DNA of 64,000 nucleotides from Streptomyces fodineus (GCF_001735805.1 NZ_CP017248.1:310001-374000), one strand, 5' to 3'; shown: positions 17,279 through 26,126, counted from the first letter of the stretch. A program made the numbers and translations. The notes: generated by a model not told the origin, from the sequence alone.

Positions 17279-17728
17279 TCACGCCGGTCGCCTTCTTCTC
17301 CACAGCGATGTGACCGCGAGAACGCCCGCCAGACAGGGAATCGTCCCGGCCCACCCCAGCTCCGGCGGCAGTCCGGTCGCGCCGGAGGTGTCCTTGGTCA
17401 GCAGCCCGGCCAGTCCGGCGCTGGTACCGAGGATGAACATCACGGTCGCGGCGGGGCGGGCCCACCGCTTGCCTGCCTTGACGGCCCAGGCCGCCGTGAG
17501 CCAGCCAAGGACGCCGAGCGCTCCGATGACGGACGACACGACCAGGTACGTGGCGACGGCCGAGTCGACCCGCGCCTGGGAGTAGTCGGGATAGCCGGCC
17601 CGGATGTGGTCGGCCAGCAGATGGGTGGTGCCGCGATCGACGTACGTGGCGATCGTCGCGAGGACAGTGAGCGCCAGGCCCACGTACATCGCTGCGACTG
17701 GCCCTCGTACATGGGGTGGTTGCGTCAT
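17279..17728 (-). CDS. Small integral membrane protein, four helices
   Basis: A 149-residue hypothetical protein with four hydrophobic stretches: AAMYVGLALTVLATIATYV, the AVATYLVVSSVIGALGVL region, ARPAATVMFILGTSAGLAGL, and a final segment before an Arg-rich tail. The layout resembles actinobacterial DUF-type membrane proteins of unknown role. The ATG at 17728 is chosen because GAGAGG precedes it; an upstream ATG (17758) would remove this leader. It lies 36 bp after the aldo/keto reductase and is probably co-transcribed. Confidence 0.75.
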   Translation of the reverse strand: MTQPPHVRGPVAAMYVGLALTVLATIATYVDRGTTHLLADHIRAGYPDYSQARVDSAVATYLVVSSVIGALGVLGWLTAAWAVKAGKRWARPAATVMFILGTSAGLAGLLTKDTSGATGLPPELGWAGTIPCLAGVLAVTSLWRRRRPA

Positions 17729-17764
17729 CAGGATGCCTCTCTCGTCAGTCCTCTTCATTTCTCT

Positions 17765-18739
17765 TCATTGGTCGATCAGGGCGATGCCGTGGTCGCCGTA
17801 TCGGGCCCCCCGGGCCCCGGTATCGGGGACGACGGCGTCGATGTCACCGAGGTCGGTGGCGGTCAGGTGCAGGTCGAGGGCGGCCAGGTTGTCGCGCAGG
17901 TGGGTGCGACGGGAGCTGCCGGGGATGGGGATGACGTCGCTGCCGCGGGTGAGGAGCCAGGCGAGGGCGATCTGGGCGGGGGTGGCGTTCTTGGCGGCGA
18001 GGTGGGTGATGGCGTCGACGATGGCCAGGTTGGCCTTGAGGTCTTCGCCGTTGTAGCGGGGAGCGGTGGCGCGGAAGTCGCCGGGTTCGTAGCGCGTGGT
18101 GCTGCGGACGGCCCCGGTGAGCAGGCCCCGGCCGAGAGGGCTGTAGGCGATCAGGGTGGCGCCGAGACTGCGGATCGTGGGCAGGATGTCGGTTTCGACA
18201 TGGCGTTCCCACAGCGAGTACTCGGTCTGGACGGCGCTGATCGGATGGACGGCGTGGGCGCGGCGGAGGGTGGCGGCCGAGACTTCGGACAGGCCGATGT
18301 GGCCCACCTTGCCCTGGGCGACCATGTCGGCCAGGGCGCCGACGGACTCCTCGACAGGGACGGCAGGGTCGATACGGGCGAGGTAGTAGAGGTCGAGGTG
18401 ATCGGTGCGCAGCCGGCGCAACGACGCTTCGCAGGCAAGCCGCAGATCGTTGGGTGAGCCGGCGGGCACCAGGCCCTCGGCGGTGCGGCGGACTCCGGTC
18501 TTGGTGGCCAGCACGGCGCGGTCGCGGTGCGGTGCGAGGGTTCGGCCGAGGAGTTCCTCGTTTGCTCCGTCGTCGTAGAAGTCGCCGGTGTCGAACATGG
18601 TGACGCCCGAATCGAGGGCCTCCAGCACAGTGGCCGCAGCCTCGCGTGGGTCAGTGGGGCCGTAGGTGCCGGTCATGCTCATGCAGCCGAGGCCAAGTCG
18701 GGAGACCGCCGTGCCATCGGGTCCAAGTGTGCGGTGCAC
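17765..18739 (-). CDS. Aldo/keto reductase with atypical catalytic tetrad
   Basis: A 324-residue NADP-dependent barrel oxidoreductase of the AKR13-like type. Asp50, Tyr55 (FDTGDFYDDGANEELLG) and Lys80 (VLATKTG) of the tetrad are present, but the usual His in the LYYLHR strand is Ala121 (DLYYLARIDP). The cofactor-binding end (GSDVIPIPGSSRRTHLRDNL) is intact, so it should bind NADP. The GTG start has GGAGGA upstream, and the stop codon of the hydrolase gene lies 10 bp before it, showing co-translation. Loss of the His may alter the carbonyl specificity towards enone reduction. Confidence 0.9.
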   Translation of the reverse strand: MHRTLGPDGTAVSRLGLGCMSMTGTYGPTDPREAAATVLEALDSGVTMFDTGDFYDDGANEELLGRTLAPHRDRAVLATKTGVRRTAEGLVPAGSPNDLRLACEASLRRLRTDHLDLYYLARIDPAVPVEESVGALADMVAQGKVGHIGLSEVSAATLRRAHAVHPISAVQTEYSLWERHVETDILPTIRSLGATLIAYSPLGRGLLTGAVRSTTRYEPGDFRATAPRYNGEDLKANLAIVDAITHLAAKNATPAQIALAWLLTRGSDVIPIPGSSRRTHLRDNLAALDLHLTATDLGDIDAVVPDTGARGARYGDHGIALIDQ

Positions 18740-18749
18740 TATTCCTCCG

Positions 18750-19712
18750 TCACTTTGCCAGGGCCGCGCGGAGGAACGCGAGGATCTCCGCCTGGGCGGC
18801 CTCGGCCTGTGGTTCCACGCCGGGCAGGGTGAGGAACGCGTGCTTTGCGCCTGGGTATTCGGAGAGCCGCACAGAGGTCCCTGCCTCGCGCAGCCGCTCG
18901 GCGTAGCGGCGGCCGTGGTCGGCGACCGCGTCCTGGGTGGGCACCACCACCAGCGCCGGGGCGAGCCCGCTCAGGTCGTCCGCATACAGCGGCGAGACGG
19001 CGTCGGCGCCGAATCCCGGCGGGACGGCGAGCCGTTGGAAGAGCCGCAGTAGCGGCAGGGCCCGGGTCGGGCTGTATGCGTACTCGGCGATCGAGGGGTA
19101 CTCAAACATCGTCCCGGTCACGTCGACTGCGGGGTTGACCAGCACCTGCGCCTTGAGCTCCAGCCCGGCCTCCCTGGCCCGGATGGCCGTCAGCGCGCTG
19201 ATCAGCGCGCCGCAGCTCTCACCGAAGACGGCCGCGTGCGCCGGGTCGACGCCCCACTGCGCGGCGTGCCGAATCACGTGCCGGAGCACGTCCCAGCCGT
19301 CGTCGGCGGCGTTCACGAGTGGGCTGCCGGGGGCGAGGAGGCGGTGCTCGACCGAGACGACGAGGGCGGGCAGCCGCGCGGCGAGGTGGCTGTTGGTCCA
19401 GTCGCACTGCACCGCCGTGCCCACGAAGCTGCCTCCGTGGACATGGACCACCAGTGGCAGGTCGGTTCGGGCTGCGACTTCGTCGTCTCCCGTCGGCGCC
19501 GGCCGGTAGACCCGGACCCGTAGGTCGCGGCCGGGCAGCGCGATCTCCTGCCAATCGATCGCGGCGCCGGTGTCCGGCTCTCCCAGGATCGCCCGCGCCG
19601 CGCTGGAGGCCCGGAAGCGGTTCTCCGCGTCGCGGTAGGCACACAGTTCCTCGGCCGTTATCACCGAGAAGTCCGGCTCCGGCGGTCGTAACGCGGTAGT
19701 GAGCTCGCTCAT
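18750..19712 (-). CDS. Alpha/beta hydrolase, hormone-sensitive-lipase type
   Basis: A 320-residue esterase. The HSL oxyanion-hole motif HVHGGSFVGTA appears near residue 90, the nucleophile elbow GESCGALIS near 165, the acid in VVPTQDAVADHG and the catalytic His in GAKHAFLTLPG, all in family order. It should hydrolyse short acyl or carboxylic esters in the cytosol. AAGGAG precedes the ATG at 19712. It is the first gene of a four-gene operon (hydrolase, aldo/keto reductase, membrane protein, P5CR-like) and is divergent from a TetR gene with a perfect operator between them. Confidence 0.92.
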   Translation of the reverse strand: MSELTTALRPPEPDFSVITAEELCAYRDAENRFRASSAARAILGEPDTGAAIDWQEIALPGRDLRVRVYRPAPTGDDEVAARTDLPLVVHVHGGSFVGTAVQCDWTNSHLAARLPALVVSVEHRLLAPGSPLVNAADDGWDVLRHVIRHAAQWGVDPAHAAVFGESCGALISALTAIRAREAGLELKAQVLVNPAVDVTGTMFEYPSIAEYAYSPTRALPLLRLFQRLAVPPGFGADAVSPLYADDLSGLAPALVVVPTQDAVADHGRRYAERLREAGTSVRLSEYPGAKHAFLTLPGVEPQAEAAQAEILAFLRAALAK

Positions 19713-19780
19713 GTCTCCTTCTCCCCTCCCGGCCGGATGCCGGGTGCGTCGTTGTGGCCGGGCAGTGCGTTGCCATCATT

Positions 19781-19799
19781 ATGCACGCAGTGCGTGCAT
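19781..19799. promoter_or_regulatory. Perfect 19-bp palindromic operator
   Basis: ATGCACGCA-G-TGCGTGCAT is a perfect 9+1+9 palindrome between the divergent hydrolase (19712) and TetR (19843) starts, with a further GTGCAT half site at 19807-19812. It is very probably the site through which the adjacent TetR regulator controls both transcripts. Confidence 0.8.
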
Positions 19800-19842
19800 C
19801 AGCAAGTGCATAGGTTAGGCTGGGCCGGACGAGAGGGGCGAG

Positions 19843-20496
19843 ATGGCTGGCCGAAAGCGATGGTCGACCGAGGAGATCCTGGACACGGCGGCGGAACTGC
19901 TGCGCACGAGCGACGCCGAGTCGTTCAGCGTGCGCAAACTCGCCGCAGTGCTCGGGACCGACTCCTCCAGCCTCTACCGGCACTTCCGCAACAAGACCGA
20001 ACTGCTGCGCGCCGCTGCCGACCGGATCCTGCTGGCCGCCATGGACGGCTACCGCCCCGAAGGCGACTGGCAGCAGCGCATCACCGCCCTGGGCCTACGC
20101 CTGTGCGAGGCGTTCGGCGAGCAGCCCCAACTCGCCGTGGTGTGGGGACACTACGGGTCCGGCGGCACCGGATCCCGATTGGTCATGGAGGAGCTGCTGC
20201 AGTCCCTGCGCGCATCCGGCCTGCCCGACGAGGAGGTCCCGGTGCGATACCACCGCATCGTCATCCTCCTCGCCGCGCTGATCTCCTCCGAGGCCGGCAT
20301 CAGCACCCTCACCCCCAAGGAGTACGAACAGGGCATGGAGCAGTTCCGCGTCGCCGTGCTCGGCGCCGACCCCGAACGCTTCCCCGCCCTGGCCCACTTC
20401 GCCCGCGACATCCGCCCCCTCGGAGCAGACCGCCGCGCCGCATTCGAAGAGATCCTCGCCACCCACCTCGCCCACATCGAGACCCAGATCCCCTGA
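19843..20496 (+). CDS. TetR/AcrR family transcriptional regulator
   Basis: A 217-residue repressor. The DNA-binding region EILDTAAELLRTSDAESFSVRKLAAVLGTDSSSLYRHFRNKTELL spans about residues 10-55, followed by a TetR_C-like ligand-binding domain. It is divergent from the esterase/aldo-keto reductase operon, and the palindrome at 19781 supports local control. The inducing molecule may be a substrate of the hydrolase, which is inference only. Confidence 0.93.
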   Translation: MAGRKRWSTEEILDTAAELLRTSDAESFSVRKLAAVLGTDSSSLYRHFRNKTELLRAAADRILLAAMDGYRPEGDWQQRITALGLRLCEAFGEQPQLAVVWGHYGSGGTGSRLVMEELLQSLRASGLPDEEVPVRYHRIVILLAALISSEAGISTLTPKEYEQGMEQFRVAVLGADPERFPALAHFARDIRPLGADRRAAFEEILATHLAHIETQIP

Positions 20497-20719
20497 CGTG
20501 CCGGATCACGCGTGCCATGCGGTCGGGTCGGCCCGGTGCCGCAGGCCCGGTGCAGGAAGCAACGGCCGAGGAAGTTGACGTGGTCGTACCGGAGCGAGGA
20601 GGCCCGGGCGGTCGTTCAGACCGAGCCTGCCCGGCCGCCCACCGACTGAGCAGTGGGCACTCCGGGCACGGGGACGGGGGCCGGGTACCTTGGCCGCCGC
20701 CGCGGCTGCGGCCGTTTCG

Positions 20720-21000
20720 AGGTGGGCGTTCATGTCCAGCTCGAACCGGCCCGTAGGGGTTCACACTCGAAGTCCGGCGGCAGATCGTCCTCCGGGTTCC
20801 GCCACCGGTTCGCCCCCGCACCCAGATTTCCCGCCGCCGCAGCGCGTCCCGGAGGCTGACCAGCCCACACAGCTCGTCCGGGATGCGCTCTGCCCGGCCG
20901 CGCTCATCCACCACCGCCTTGCGCCACTCCTCGCCCACCACCCCGCCCAGCGGGATCTTCTCCGACCTCGTCGAAGAACGCTCCCTCCTTGGCGACGGGT
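20720..21000 (-). pseudogene. Tn3-family transposase fragment
   Basis: The minus strand reads EKIPLGGVVGEEWRKAVVDERGRAERIPDELCGLVSLRDALRRREIWV, which is the internal signature of large Tn3-family transposases (Y-ELC-LVALRDALRRREIYV), followed in a shifted frame by RWRNPEDDLPPDFE. Both ends and the catalytic DDE region are missing. Given the recombinase relic at 15.2-16.2 kb, this could be what is left of the same Tn3-type transposon. Confidence 0.65.
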
Positions 21001-21029
21001 TAGCGCGGGCGGAGCCGCCCGCCCTGAAG

Positions 21030-21866
21030 GGCTGGGGCGAGATCGCGGTGGACCTGAAGATCCTCACCGCTCGCCACTATGACCTGGCGGCCGACCGCAA
21101 CGCGGGCCATCAACCGCCTGCGGGCTCAGCTGCTGGAGTACTTCCCCGCCCTGGAGCGGGCGTTCGGCTACGCCGCGCCCAAAGGCCCGCTCACTCTGCT
21201 GACTGTCTATCAGATGCTGGCAGCCCTGCGCCGGATCGGTGCGAGACGGCTGACGAGTTCGTTGAAGAACCGCAGGGTCCGTGGCGCCCAGGCCCTGGCG
21301 GACACTGCAGCGGCCGCGGCGCAGGCCCAGCACACCGCTGTCGCCGGAAGGCCACGGCCGCAGCCGCGGTCTGCACCCTGGCCAAGGCCGTGCTGGCGCT
21401 GGACGAGGAGATCGCCGGCATCGACCTGCAGATCGCTGCCCGCTTCCGTGAGCAGCGCGACGCGGAAGTGATCGTCAGCATGCCCGGAATGGGTTCGTTG
21501 TTGGGGGCGGAGTTCATTACCTGCACCGGAAAGGACTTGGACGCCTTCGGCAGCACGGGACGGCTTGCCGGAGTCGCCGGTCTCGCGCCGGTCCCACGGG
21601 ACTCAGGCCGGATCAGCGGAAACATGCGCCGACCACATCGCTACCACCGCCGGCTCCCGCGCGTCTTCTACCTCTCGGCCCAGATCGCCGCGCGCTTCTG
21701 CCCTACGTCGAAGACGTTCTACGACCGCAAGAGGAACAAGGGCAAGAGCCACAAGCAGGCGATCCTCGCACTCGCTCGCCGTCGGCTCGACGTCCTGTGG
21801 CTCTCATCCGGGATCAACGGCACTGGACGCCCGAGCCGCCCCAGCCGGCTTGACAAGGACGATTGG
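21030..21866 (+). pseudogene. IS110-family transposase relic
   Basis: Plus-strand frames give LKILTARHYDL, then RAINRLRAQLLEYFPALERAFGY, KAVLALDEEIAGIDLQIAARF, VSMPGMGSLLGAEFITCTGKDLDAFG, GRLAGVAGLAPVPRDSGRISGNMRRPHRYHRRLPRVFY and ILALARRRLDVLW, the C-terminal transposase_20 part of IS110/IS116 elements. The N-terminal DEDD domain is absent and there are at least two frameshifts. The ISL2-type element begins 9 bp after its end. Confidence 0.8.
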
Positions 21867-21874
21867 GAATCAGT

Positions 21875-22748
21875 GAGCTCTTTCAGTGTGGCCACTGATC
21901 GGGTGACGGGTCGGTGTCCCACAACGCACGAGGCTCCCGTGCCGTTGAGAGAGGTGTTCGACGTCTCAACTCATCAGCGCAGGAGCCTCGTTGGTTCCCT
22001 ATACTGCCGCACTCGACCTGCCGCACGCCCTCGTCGAGTGGGTAACCATGCTCATCGTCACCCGTGAGGGTGACCGACGCTGCAAGCTCCCGCCTCACCA
22101 GCGTGCTCTCGTCGCCCTGGTCTACCTGCGCCGGCACGACCCGCTTACGCAGATCGCCGCCGGGTTCGGCATATCCGTCGGCACCGCCCACGCCTACGTC
22201 ACTGCCGTCGTCGACCACCTCGCCCGGCGGGCGCCCGGCCTGCTGCGAGTCCTGAGGGAGACCGATCCTGAGCACGTCCTGCTCGACGGCACGCTCGCCG
22301 AGTGCGACCGGGTCGGCGACAGCCGGGCCGACTTCTCGCACAAGCACCGCCGACACGGCGTGAACGTGCAGGTCGTCGCCGATCCCGCGGGCGAGCTGCT
22401 GTGGATCTCGCCCACACTGCCCGGACGCACCCACGACCTGACCGCAGCCCGCACCCACCGAATCATCCGGATCTGCGAACGCCAGGGCGTGCCCATCCTC
22501 GCCGACCGCGCCTACATCGGGGCCGGCCCCTGGGTGACCACGCCGATCAGGCGACTCCCGCACCAGGACCTCAACCCGACCCAGCGGACGATCAACCGAG
22601 CCCTGTCGGCGGCGCGGGCGCCAGTCGAACGAAGCATCGCGAGACTGAAGTCCTGGCGGATCTTCCGCAGAGCCCGCTGCAGCCCCAACCGCATGACGGC
22701 CATCGCCAAAGCCGTCCTCACCCTCGAGAGGCAACGCTGAAAACCCTC
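21875..22748 (+). mobile_element. IS5-family element, ISL2-like, copy 1
   Basis: An 874-bp element with imperfect 19-bp terminal repeats (GAGCTCTTTCAGTGTGGCC on the left, GAGGGTTTTCAGCGTTGCC as reverse complement on the right, 14 of 19 identical). AGT flanks both sides, a 3-bp duplication of the ANT type known for the ISL2 group. It holds one intact transposase gene. An inverted copy of exactly the same length sits at 23663-24536. Confidence 0.9.
21991..22740 (+). CDS. IS5-family transposase (copy 1)
   Basis: A 249-residue DDE endonuclease with an N-terminal helix-turn-helix ([29 protein letters not shown]) and a DDE_Tnp_4 core. [14 protein letters not shown] holds the first Asp, [10 protein letters not shown] the second, and [18 protein letters not shown] the Glu. 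The start appears to be TTG at 21991, shortly after the left terminal repeat. The frame is intact, and two residues differ from copy 2 (Asn versus Thr before PTQRTIN, Ala versus Val in TAIAKAV). Confidence 0.93.
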   Translation: MVPYTAALDLPHALVEWVTMLIVTREGDRRCKLPPHQRALVALVYLRRHDPLTQIAAGFGISVGTAHAYVTAVVDHLARRAPGLLRVLRETDPEHVLLDGTLAECDRVGDSRADFSHKHRRHGVNVQVVADPAGELLWISPTLPGRTHDLTAARTHRIIRICERQGVPILADRAYIGAGPWVTTPIRRLPHQDLNPTQRTINRALSAARAPVERSIARLKSWRIFRRARCSPNRMTAIAKAVLTLERQR

Positions 22749-22843
22749 AGTCACATCAACCTGAATGTTTGCCGGCGAACACCACTGAAGATTCAGCGTA
22801 GTGAAGCCCTGAAGGTCACATTTCGCGATCTCCGTACGGCCCT

Positions 22844-22878
22844 TCTCGATCTTGTTCGGGCAAAGGACCGTTTATGAG
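22844..22878. repeat. Motif shared with the recombinase upstream region
   Basis: TCTCGATCTTGTTCGGGCAA followed by AGGACCGTTTATGAGA resembles 16323-16362 (TCTTGATCTTGCTCGCACAA, then AGGACGGCACCGTTTGCGAGA), allowing a 5-6 bp gap. The other copy adjoins the serine recombinase relic. It may be a second half of an ancient resolution or attachment site. Confidence 0.45.
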
Positions 22879-23011
22879 AGTCAGGGCAGGGGGCCGCGCT
22901 GCGCCATCCCGGAGAAACGGGTCCAGGCCGCCGCCCGCTGGAAGAAGATCGCGCGCCTCGCCTTTCCCAGCAGGCACTGACAGGCGAATACCGACACGCG
23001 CCAGGGTGGCG

Positions 23012-23427
23012 TTAGGCGGTCTGCGGGGCGGGTGTTGCCGGAGCGGCTGCGGCCTTGCGGGTCTCGCGCATTATCAGCAGGCCGTTGACCACCATCAGTG
23101 TCGCGGTCAGGCCGTGGACGCCGAGCGCGGTGGCCACGGAGCCGTGGTGGGCCAGCACGGTGGCCATGTCGCCGTACGCGGCGAGGGCCTCCACCAGCAG
23201 CACCCAGCCCAGCGCCCGGCGGTGGCCGTCACCAGCAGGATGCCCAGGACCAGGGCCAAGACGACGTCGCGGATTCCCTTGATGATCAGGAAGCCGTCGC
23301 CGTCGCCGGACGGCCAGCTCGGCAGGCCGAAGCCCGGCGCCGTCGTCTCCGGGCTCAGGATGAACTCCGCCCCGAACCAGAGGATGAAGGCGGCGGCCAG
23401 TACGGTATTGATCTTCTTCAGCGACAT
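23012..23427 (-). pseudogene. DUF4267-like membrane protein, frameshifted
   Basis: From ATG 23427 the frame MSLKKINTVLAAAFILWFGAEFIL, then GFLIIKGIRDVVLALVLGILLVT, continues after a one-base shift near 23220 as HRRALGWVLLVEALAAYGDMATVLAHHG and ATALGVHGLTATLMVVNGLLIM. Together these make a normal four-helix DUF4267 protein of about 135 residues. The shift could be a real mutation or a base-call error. The gene lies between the two inverted ISL2-type elements and is the only cargo there. Confidence 0.7.
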
Positions 23428-23662
23428 TGTTCTTCTCCTTGTGAGCCTTCGTCAGCTTGGTGAGCTTCATGGAGCTTGCTGAGTCGCGTGGGGCCTGATC
23501 AGGCCACGCGGACGCGGCCGATCAAGGGGCGTAGCTTGCCGGGATCGCAGTAGTGGGATCGGAGCGGCAGCTGCGTTCCCGAATGTCGGGATTGGGGTGG
23601 TCAGCTGCCGCCCGGGGAGTGGGGACTGTGCGCCATCGGCGCGGCGTCGGCCCGCGGTCAGT

Positions 23663-24536
23663 GAGGGTTTTCAGCGTTGCCTCTCGAGGGTGAGGACGGC
23701 TTTGGCGATGACCGTCATGCGGTTGGGGCTGCAGCGGGCTCTGCGGAAGATCCGCCAGGACTTCAGTCTCGCGATGCTTCGTTCGACTGGCGCCCGCGCC
23801 GCCGACAGGGCTCGGTTGATCGTCCGCTGGGTCGGGGTGAGGTCCTGGTGCGGGAGTCGCCTGATCGGCGTGGTCACCCAGGGGCCGGCCCCGATGTAGG
23901 CGCGGTCGGCGAGGATGGGCACGCCCTGGCGTTCGCAGATCCGGATGATTCGGTGGGTGCGGGCTGCGGTCAGGTCGTGGGTGCGTCCGGGCAGTGTGGG
24001 CGAGATCCACAGCAGCTCGCCCGCAGGATCGGCGACGACCTGCACGTTCACGCCGTGTCGGCGGTGCTTGTGCGAGAAGTCGGCCCGGCTGTCGCCGACC
24101 CGGTCGCACTCGGCGAGCGTGCCGTCGAGCAGGACGTGCTCAGGATCGGTCTCCCTCAGGACTCGCAGCAGGCCGGGCGCCCGCCGGGCGAGGTGGTCGA
24201 CGACGGCAGTGACGTAGGCGTGGGCGGTGCCGACGGATATGCCGAACCCGGCGGCGATCTGCGTAAGCGGGTCGTGCCGGCGCAGGTAGACCAGGGCGAC
24301 GAGAGCACGCTGGTGAGGCGGGAGCTTGCAGCGTCGGTCACCCTCACGGGTGACGATGAGCATGGTTACCCACTCGACGAGGGCGTGCGGCAGGTCGAGT
24401 GCGGCAGTATAGGGAACCAACGAGGCTCCTGCGCTGATGAGTTGAGACGTCGAACACCTCTCTCAACGGCACGGGAGCCTCGTGCGTTGTGGGACACCGA
24501 CCCGTCACCCGATCAGAGGCCACACTGAAAGAGCTC
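23663..24536 (-). mobile_element. IS5-family element, ISL2-like, copy 2
   Basis: An inverted copy of the element at 21875-22748, also 874 bp and also flanked by AGT on both sides. The two copies enclose 914 bp holding the DUF4267-like gene, so they resemble the arms of a compound transposon. Each carries its own target duplication, which instead favours two separate insertions. Confidence 0.9.
23671..24420 (-). CDS. IS5-family transposase (copy 2)
   Basis: A 249-residue intact DDE transposase, the same as copy 1 except for two amino-acid changes. The first-Asp segment [14 protein letters not shown], second-Asp segment [10 protein letters not shown] and Glu segment [10 protein letters not shown] are present. 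The start is TTG, as in copy 1. Confidence 0.93.
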   Translation of the reverse strand: MVPYTAALDLPHALVEWVTMLIVTREGDRRCKLPPHQRALVALVYLRRHDPLTQIAAGFGISVGTAHAYVTAVVDHLARRAPGLLRVLRETDPEHVLLDGTLAECDRVGDSRADFSHKHRRHGVNVQVVADPAGELLWISPTLPGRTHDLTAARTHRIIRICERQGVPILADRAYIGAGPWVTTPIRRLPHQDLTPTQRTINRALSAARAPVERSIARLKSWRIFRRARCSPNRMTVIAKAVLTLERQR

Positions 24537-24625
24537 AGTAATCCGGAGCCCTCTCGGGCTCACCTCGACGGGGCGAAAGCCGTCGATACAGGGGCGAACC
24601 AGCGCATGTCGCGGCAGCGGTGGTA

Positions 24626-25072
24626 TCAGACGAGGGCGGTGGCGAGCAGGGCGAAGGCGGCGATGATGACGGCGACGCGGACGTAGTGGTAGCGGTCCCA
24701 GCGGTTCATCTGCTCCTTCCAGTCGGCGGGCCGGTTCTCGGGGGTCCAGGTCTTGCCCCGGTTGTTGATCGGGACGAGCAGCAGCATCGACATGACCACG
24801 CTGACGATCAGCAGTCCGGCGGCGGTGGCGACGAGTCCGGCACCGGGGTGGTGCCATCCGGCGACGGCCCAGATCGCGCTGAGGACGAGCGAGCCGATGT
24901 ACCAGAACGGCATCAGGGCGCCGAGCATCCGGCCGCCGTGGGCGCGGCCGAGCTGGCCGCTGTCCTCGGGAAGCGCGTCCAGGATCCGGTTCATGATGAA
25001 GGCGACGGAGACCTCCACCCCCACCATCAGGCCGACGATGACGGTGGTGACGACCTCGAGTGCGTTGAGCAT
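24626..25072 (-). CDS. DUF1772 domain membrane protein
   Basis: A 148-residue protein with four hydrophobic segments and the DUF1772 landmarks: an N-terminal helix with GLMVGVEVSVAFIMNRIL, then GGRMLGALMPFWYIGSLVLS, LLIVSVVMSMLLLVPINNRGKTW and NRWDRYHYVRVAVIIAAFALL. This family (anthrone oxygenase-like fold) is frequently paired with TetR regulators, but its cellular role is mostly unknown. GGAGG lies upstream of the ATG. It is divergent from the TetR gene at 25162, and three copies of a shared motif fill the gap between them. Confidence 0.9.
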   Translation of the reverse strand: MLNALEVVTTVIVGLMVGVEVSVAFIMNRILDALPEDSGQLGRAHGGRMLGALMPFWYIGSLVLSAIWAVAGWHHPGAGLVATAAGLLIVSVVMSMLLLVPINNRGKTWTPENRPADWKEQMNRWDRYHYVRVAVIIAAFALLATALV

Positions 25073-25088
25073 GACGATCCCTCCTGAA

Positions 25089-25152
25089 CTAGCGTTGCTA
25101 GATGATGAGGCAACGCTAGTACTGCTGTCGCTCGCTTGTCTAGCGATGCTAG
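25089..25152. promoter_or_regulatory. Triple operator CTAGCGWTGCTAG
   Basis: CTAGCGTTGCTAG (25089-25101), the inverted half CAACGCTAG (25111-25119) and CTAGCGATGCTAG (25140-25152) lie between the divergent DUF1772 and TetR starts. Both 13-mers are palindromic in their CTAGC/GCTAG arms. Repetition across the whole intergenic space indicates tight mutual repression by the TetR protein. Confidence 0.8.
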
Positions 25153-25161
25153 AATCAATAC

Positions 25162-25740
25162 ATGTCGGTACAGGAACGCAAGCAGCGCGAACGTGCGGAG
25201 CGCGAGCGCCTCATCGTGGCGACAGCCCGCGAACTCGCCGAGCAGCAGGGCTGGGACGCAGTCACCACCCGCCGGCTCGCCGAGCGGATCGAATACAGTC
25301 AGCCCGTCCTCTACAGCCACTTCCGCGGCAAGCGCGAGATCATCGGCGCCGTCGCCCTTCAGGGCGCCACCGAGATGGCCACGGCGGTGCGGGCCGCGAC
25401 CTCCGCCGCGGACGGCCCGCGCGCCCGGGTCGCCGCCCTGGCCCGCGCCTACCTCGACTTCGCCGTACGCAACCCGGCGGTCTACGACGCCTTGTTCCAG
25501 CTCGACGGCGGCCTGGCATACGCGCAGGAGGACACCCCCGAGCCTCTGAAGGACGCCTTCGCCGCCCTGCTGGAGACTCTCGCCGACGTCGCCGGCGACG
25601 GCGTGCCCCCGGGGCTGTTCACCGAGGTGTTCTGGGCGGCCCTGCACGGCCTTGCGACCCTGACCCGTGCGGGCCGCCTGCTGCCCGAGGACGCCGAGCC
25701 GAGGGTGGAGCTGCTGGTGGACCGGCTCGCCAAGCTCTGA
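25162..25740 (+). CDS. TetR/AcrR family transcriptional regulator
   Basis: A 192-residue repressor with an N-terminal helix-turn-helix (RLIVATARELAEQQGWDAVTTRRLAERIEYSQPVLYSHFRGKREI, about residues 16-60) and a TetR_C_33-like C-terminal domain containing FTEVFWAALHGLATLTRAGRL. It is divergent from the DUF1772 gene, and the three repeated motifs between them are its likely operators. Confidence 0.93.
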   Translation: MSVQERKQRERAERERLIVATARELAEQQGWDAVTTRRLAERIEYSQPVLYSHFRGKREIIGAVALQGATEMATAVRAATSAADGPRARVAALARAYLDFAVRNPAVYDALFQLDGGLAYAQEDTPEPLKDAFAALLETLADVAGDGVPPGLFTEVFWAALHGLATLTRAGRLLPEDAEPRVELLVDRLAKL

Positions 25741-25875
25741 CACACCGACCCGGCGGGCACGCAGCCGGGGCCCTCGGGCCCGCCACTGCCTGCCTGCGGC
25801 AACGCTTCCGGTCACCCGCGTCCACACGGCGCAGCCGCAGACCGCCGGGCTCCGCACCCCAGACGGGACACCGGG

Positions 25876-26022
25876 CACGGCTCCGGCCTGGGCGTGTACC
25901 GCTGGGTCGTGGGAGGAGCGATCGCGCTGCTGCACTGGTTCCGCCGCCTGCGCATCCGCTGGGAGATCCGCGACGACATCCACCACGCGTTCGTCGCCCT
26001 CGGCTGCGCCGTCATCTGCTGA
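25876..26022 (+). pseudogene. IS5-type transposase C-terminal scrap
   Basis: HGSGLGVYRWVVGGAIALLH and FRRLRIRWEIRDDIHHAFVALGCAVIC before a stop codon are the last 48 residues of an IS5-type transposase. The Glu expected in VVEGAI is Gly here (VVGGAI), so even this remnant has lost the catalytic residue. Nothing of the upstream part of the gene is recognisable. Confidence 0.75.
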
Positions 26023-26126
26023 CAACTGCGCACCGCACTTTGTTGAGCGTAGGGCGGGCGATCGCCCCAGGGGATCCCCTACTCGATGCGTCAGAACGCA
26101 CACGTAGCAGACGAGCCCGCGCAGCC

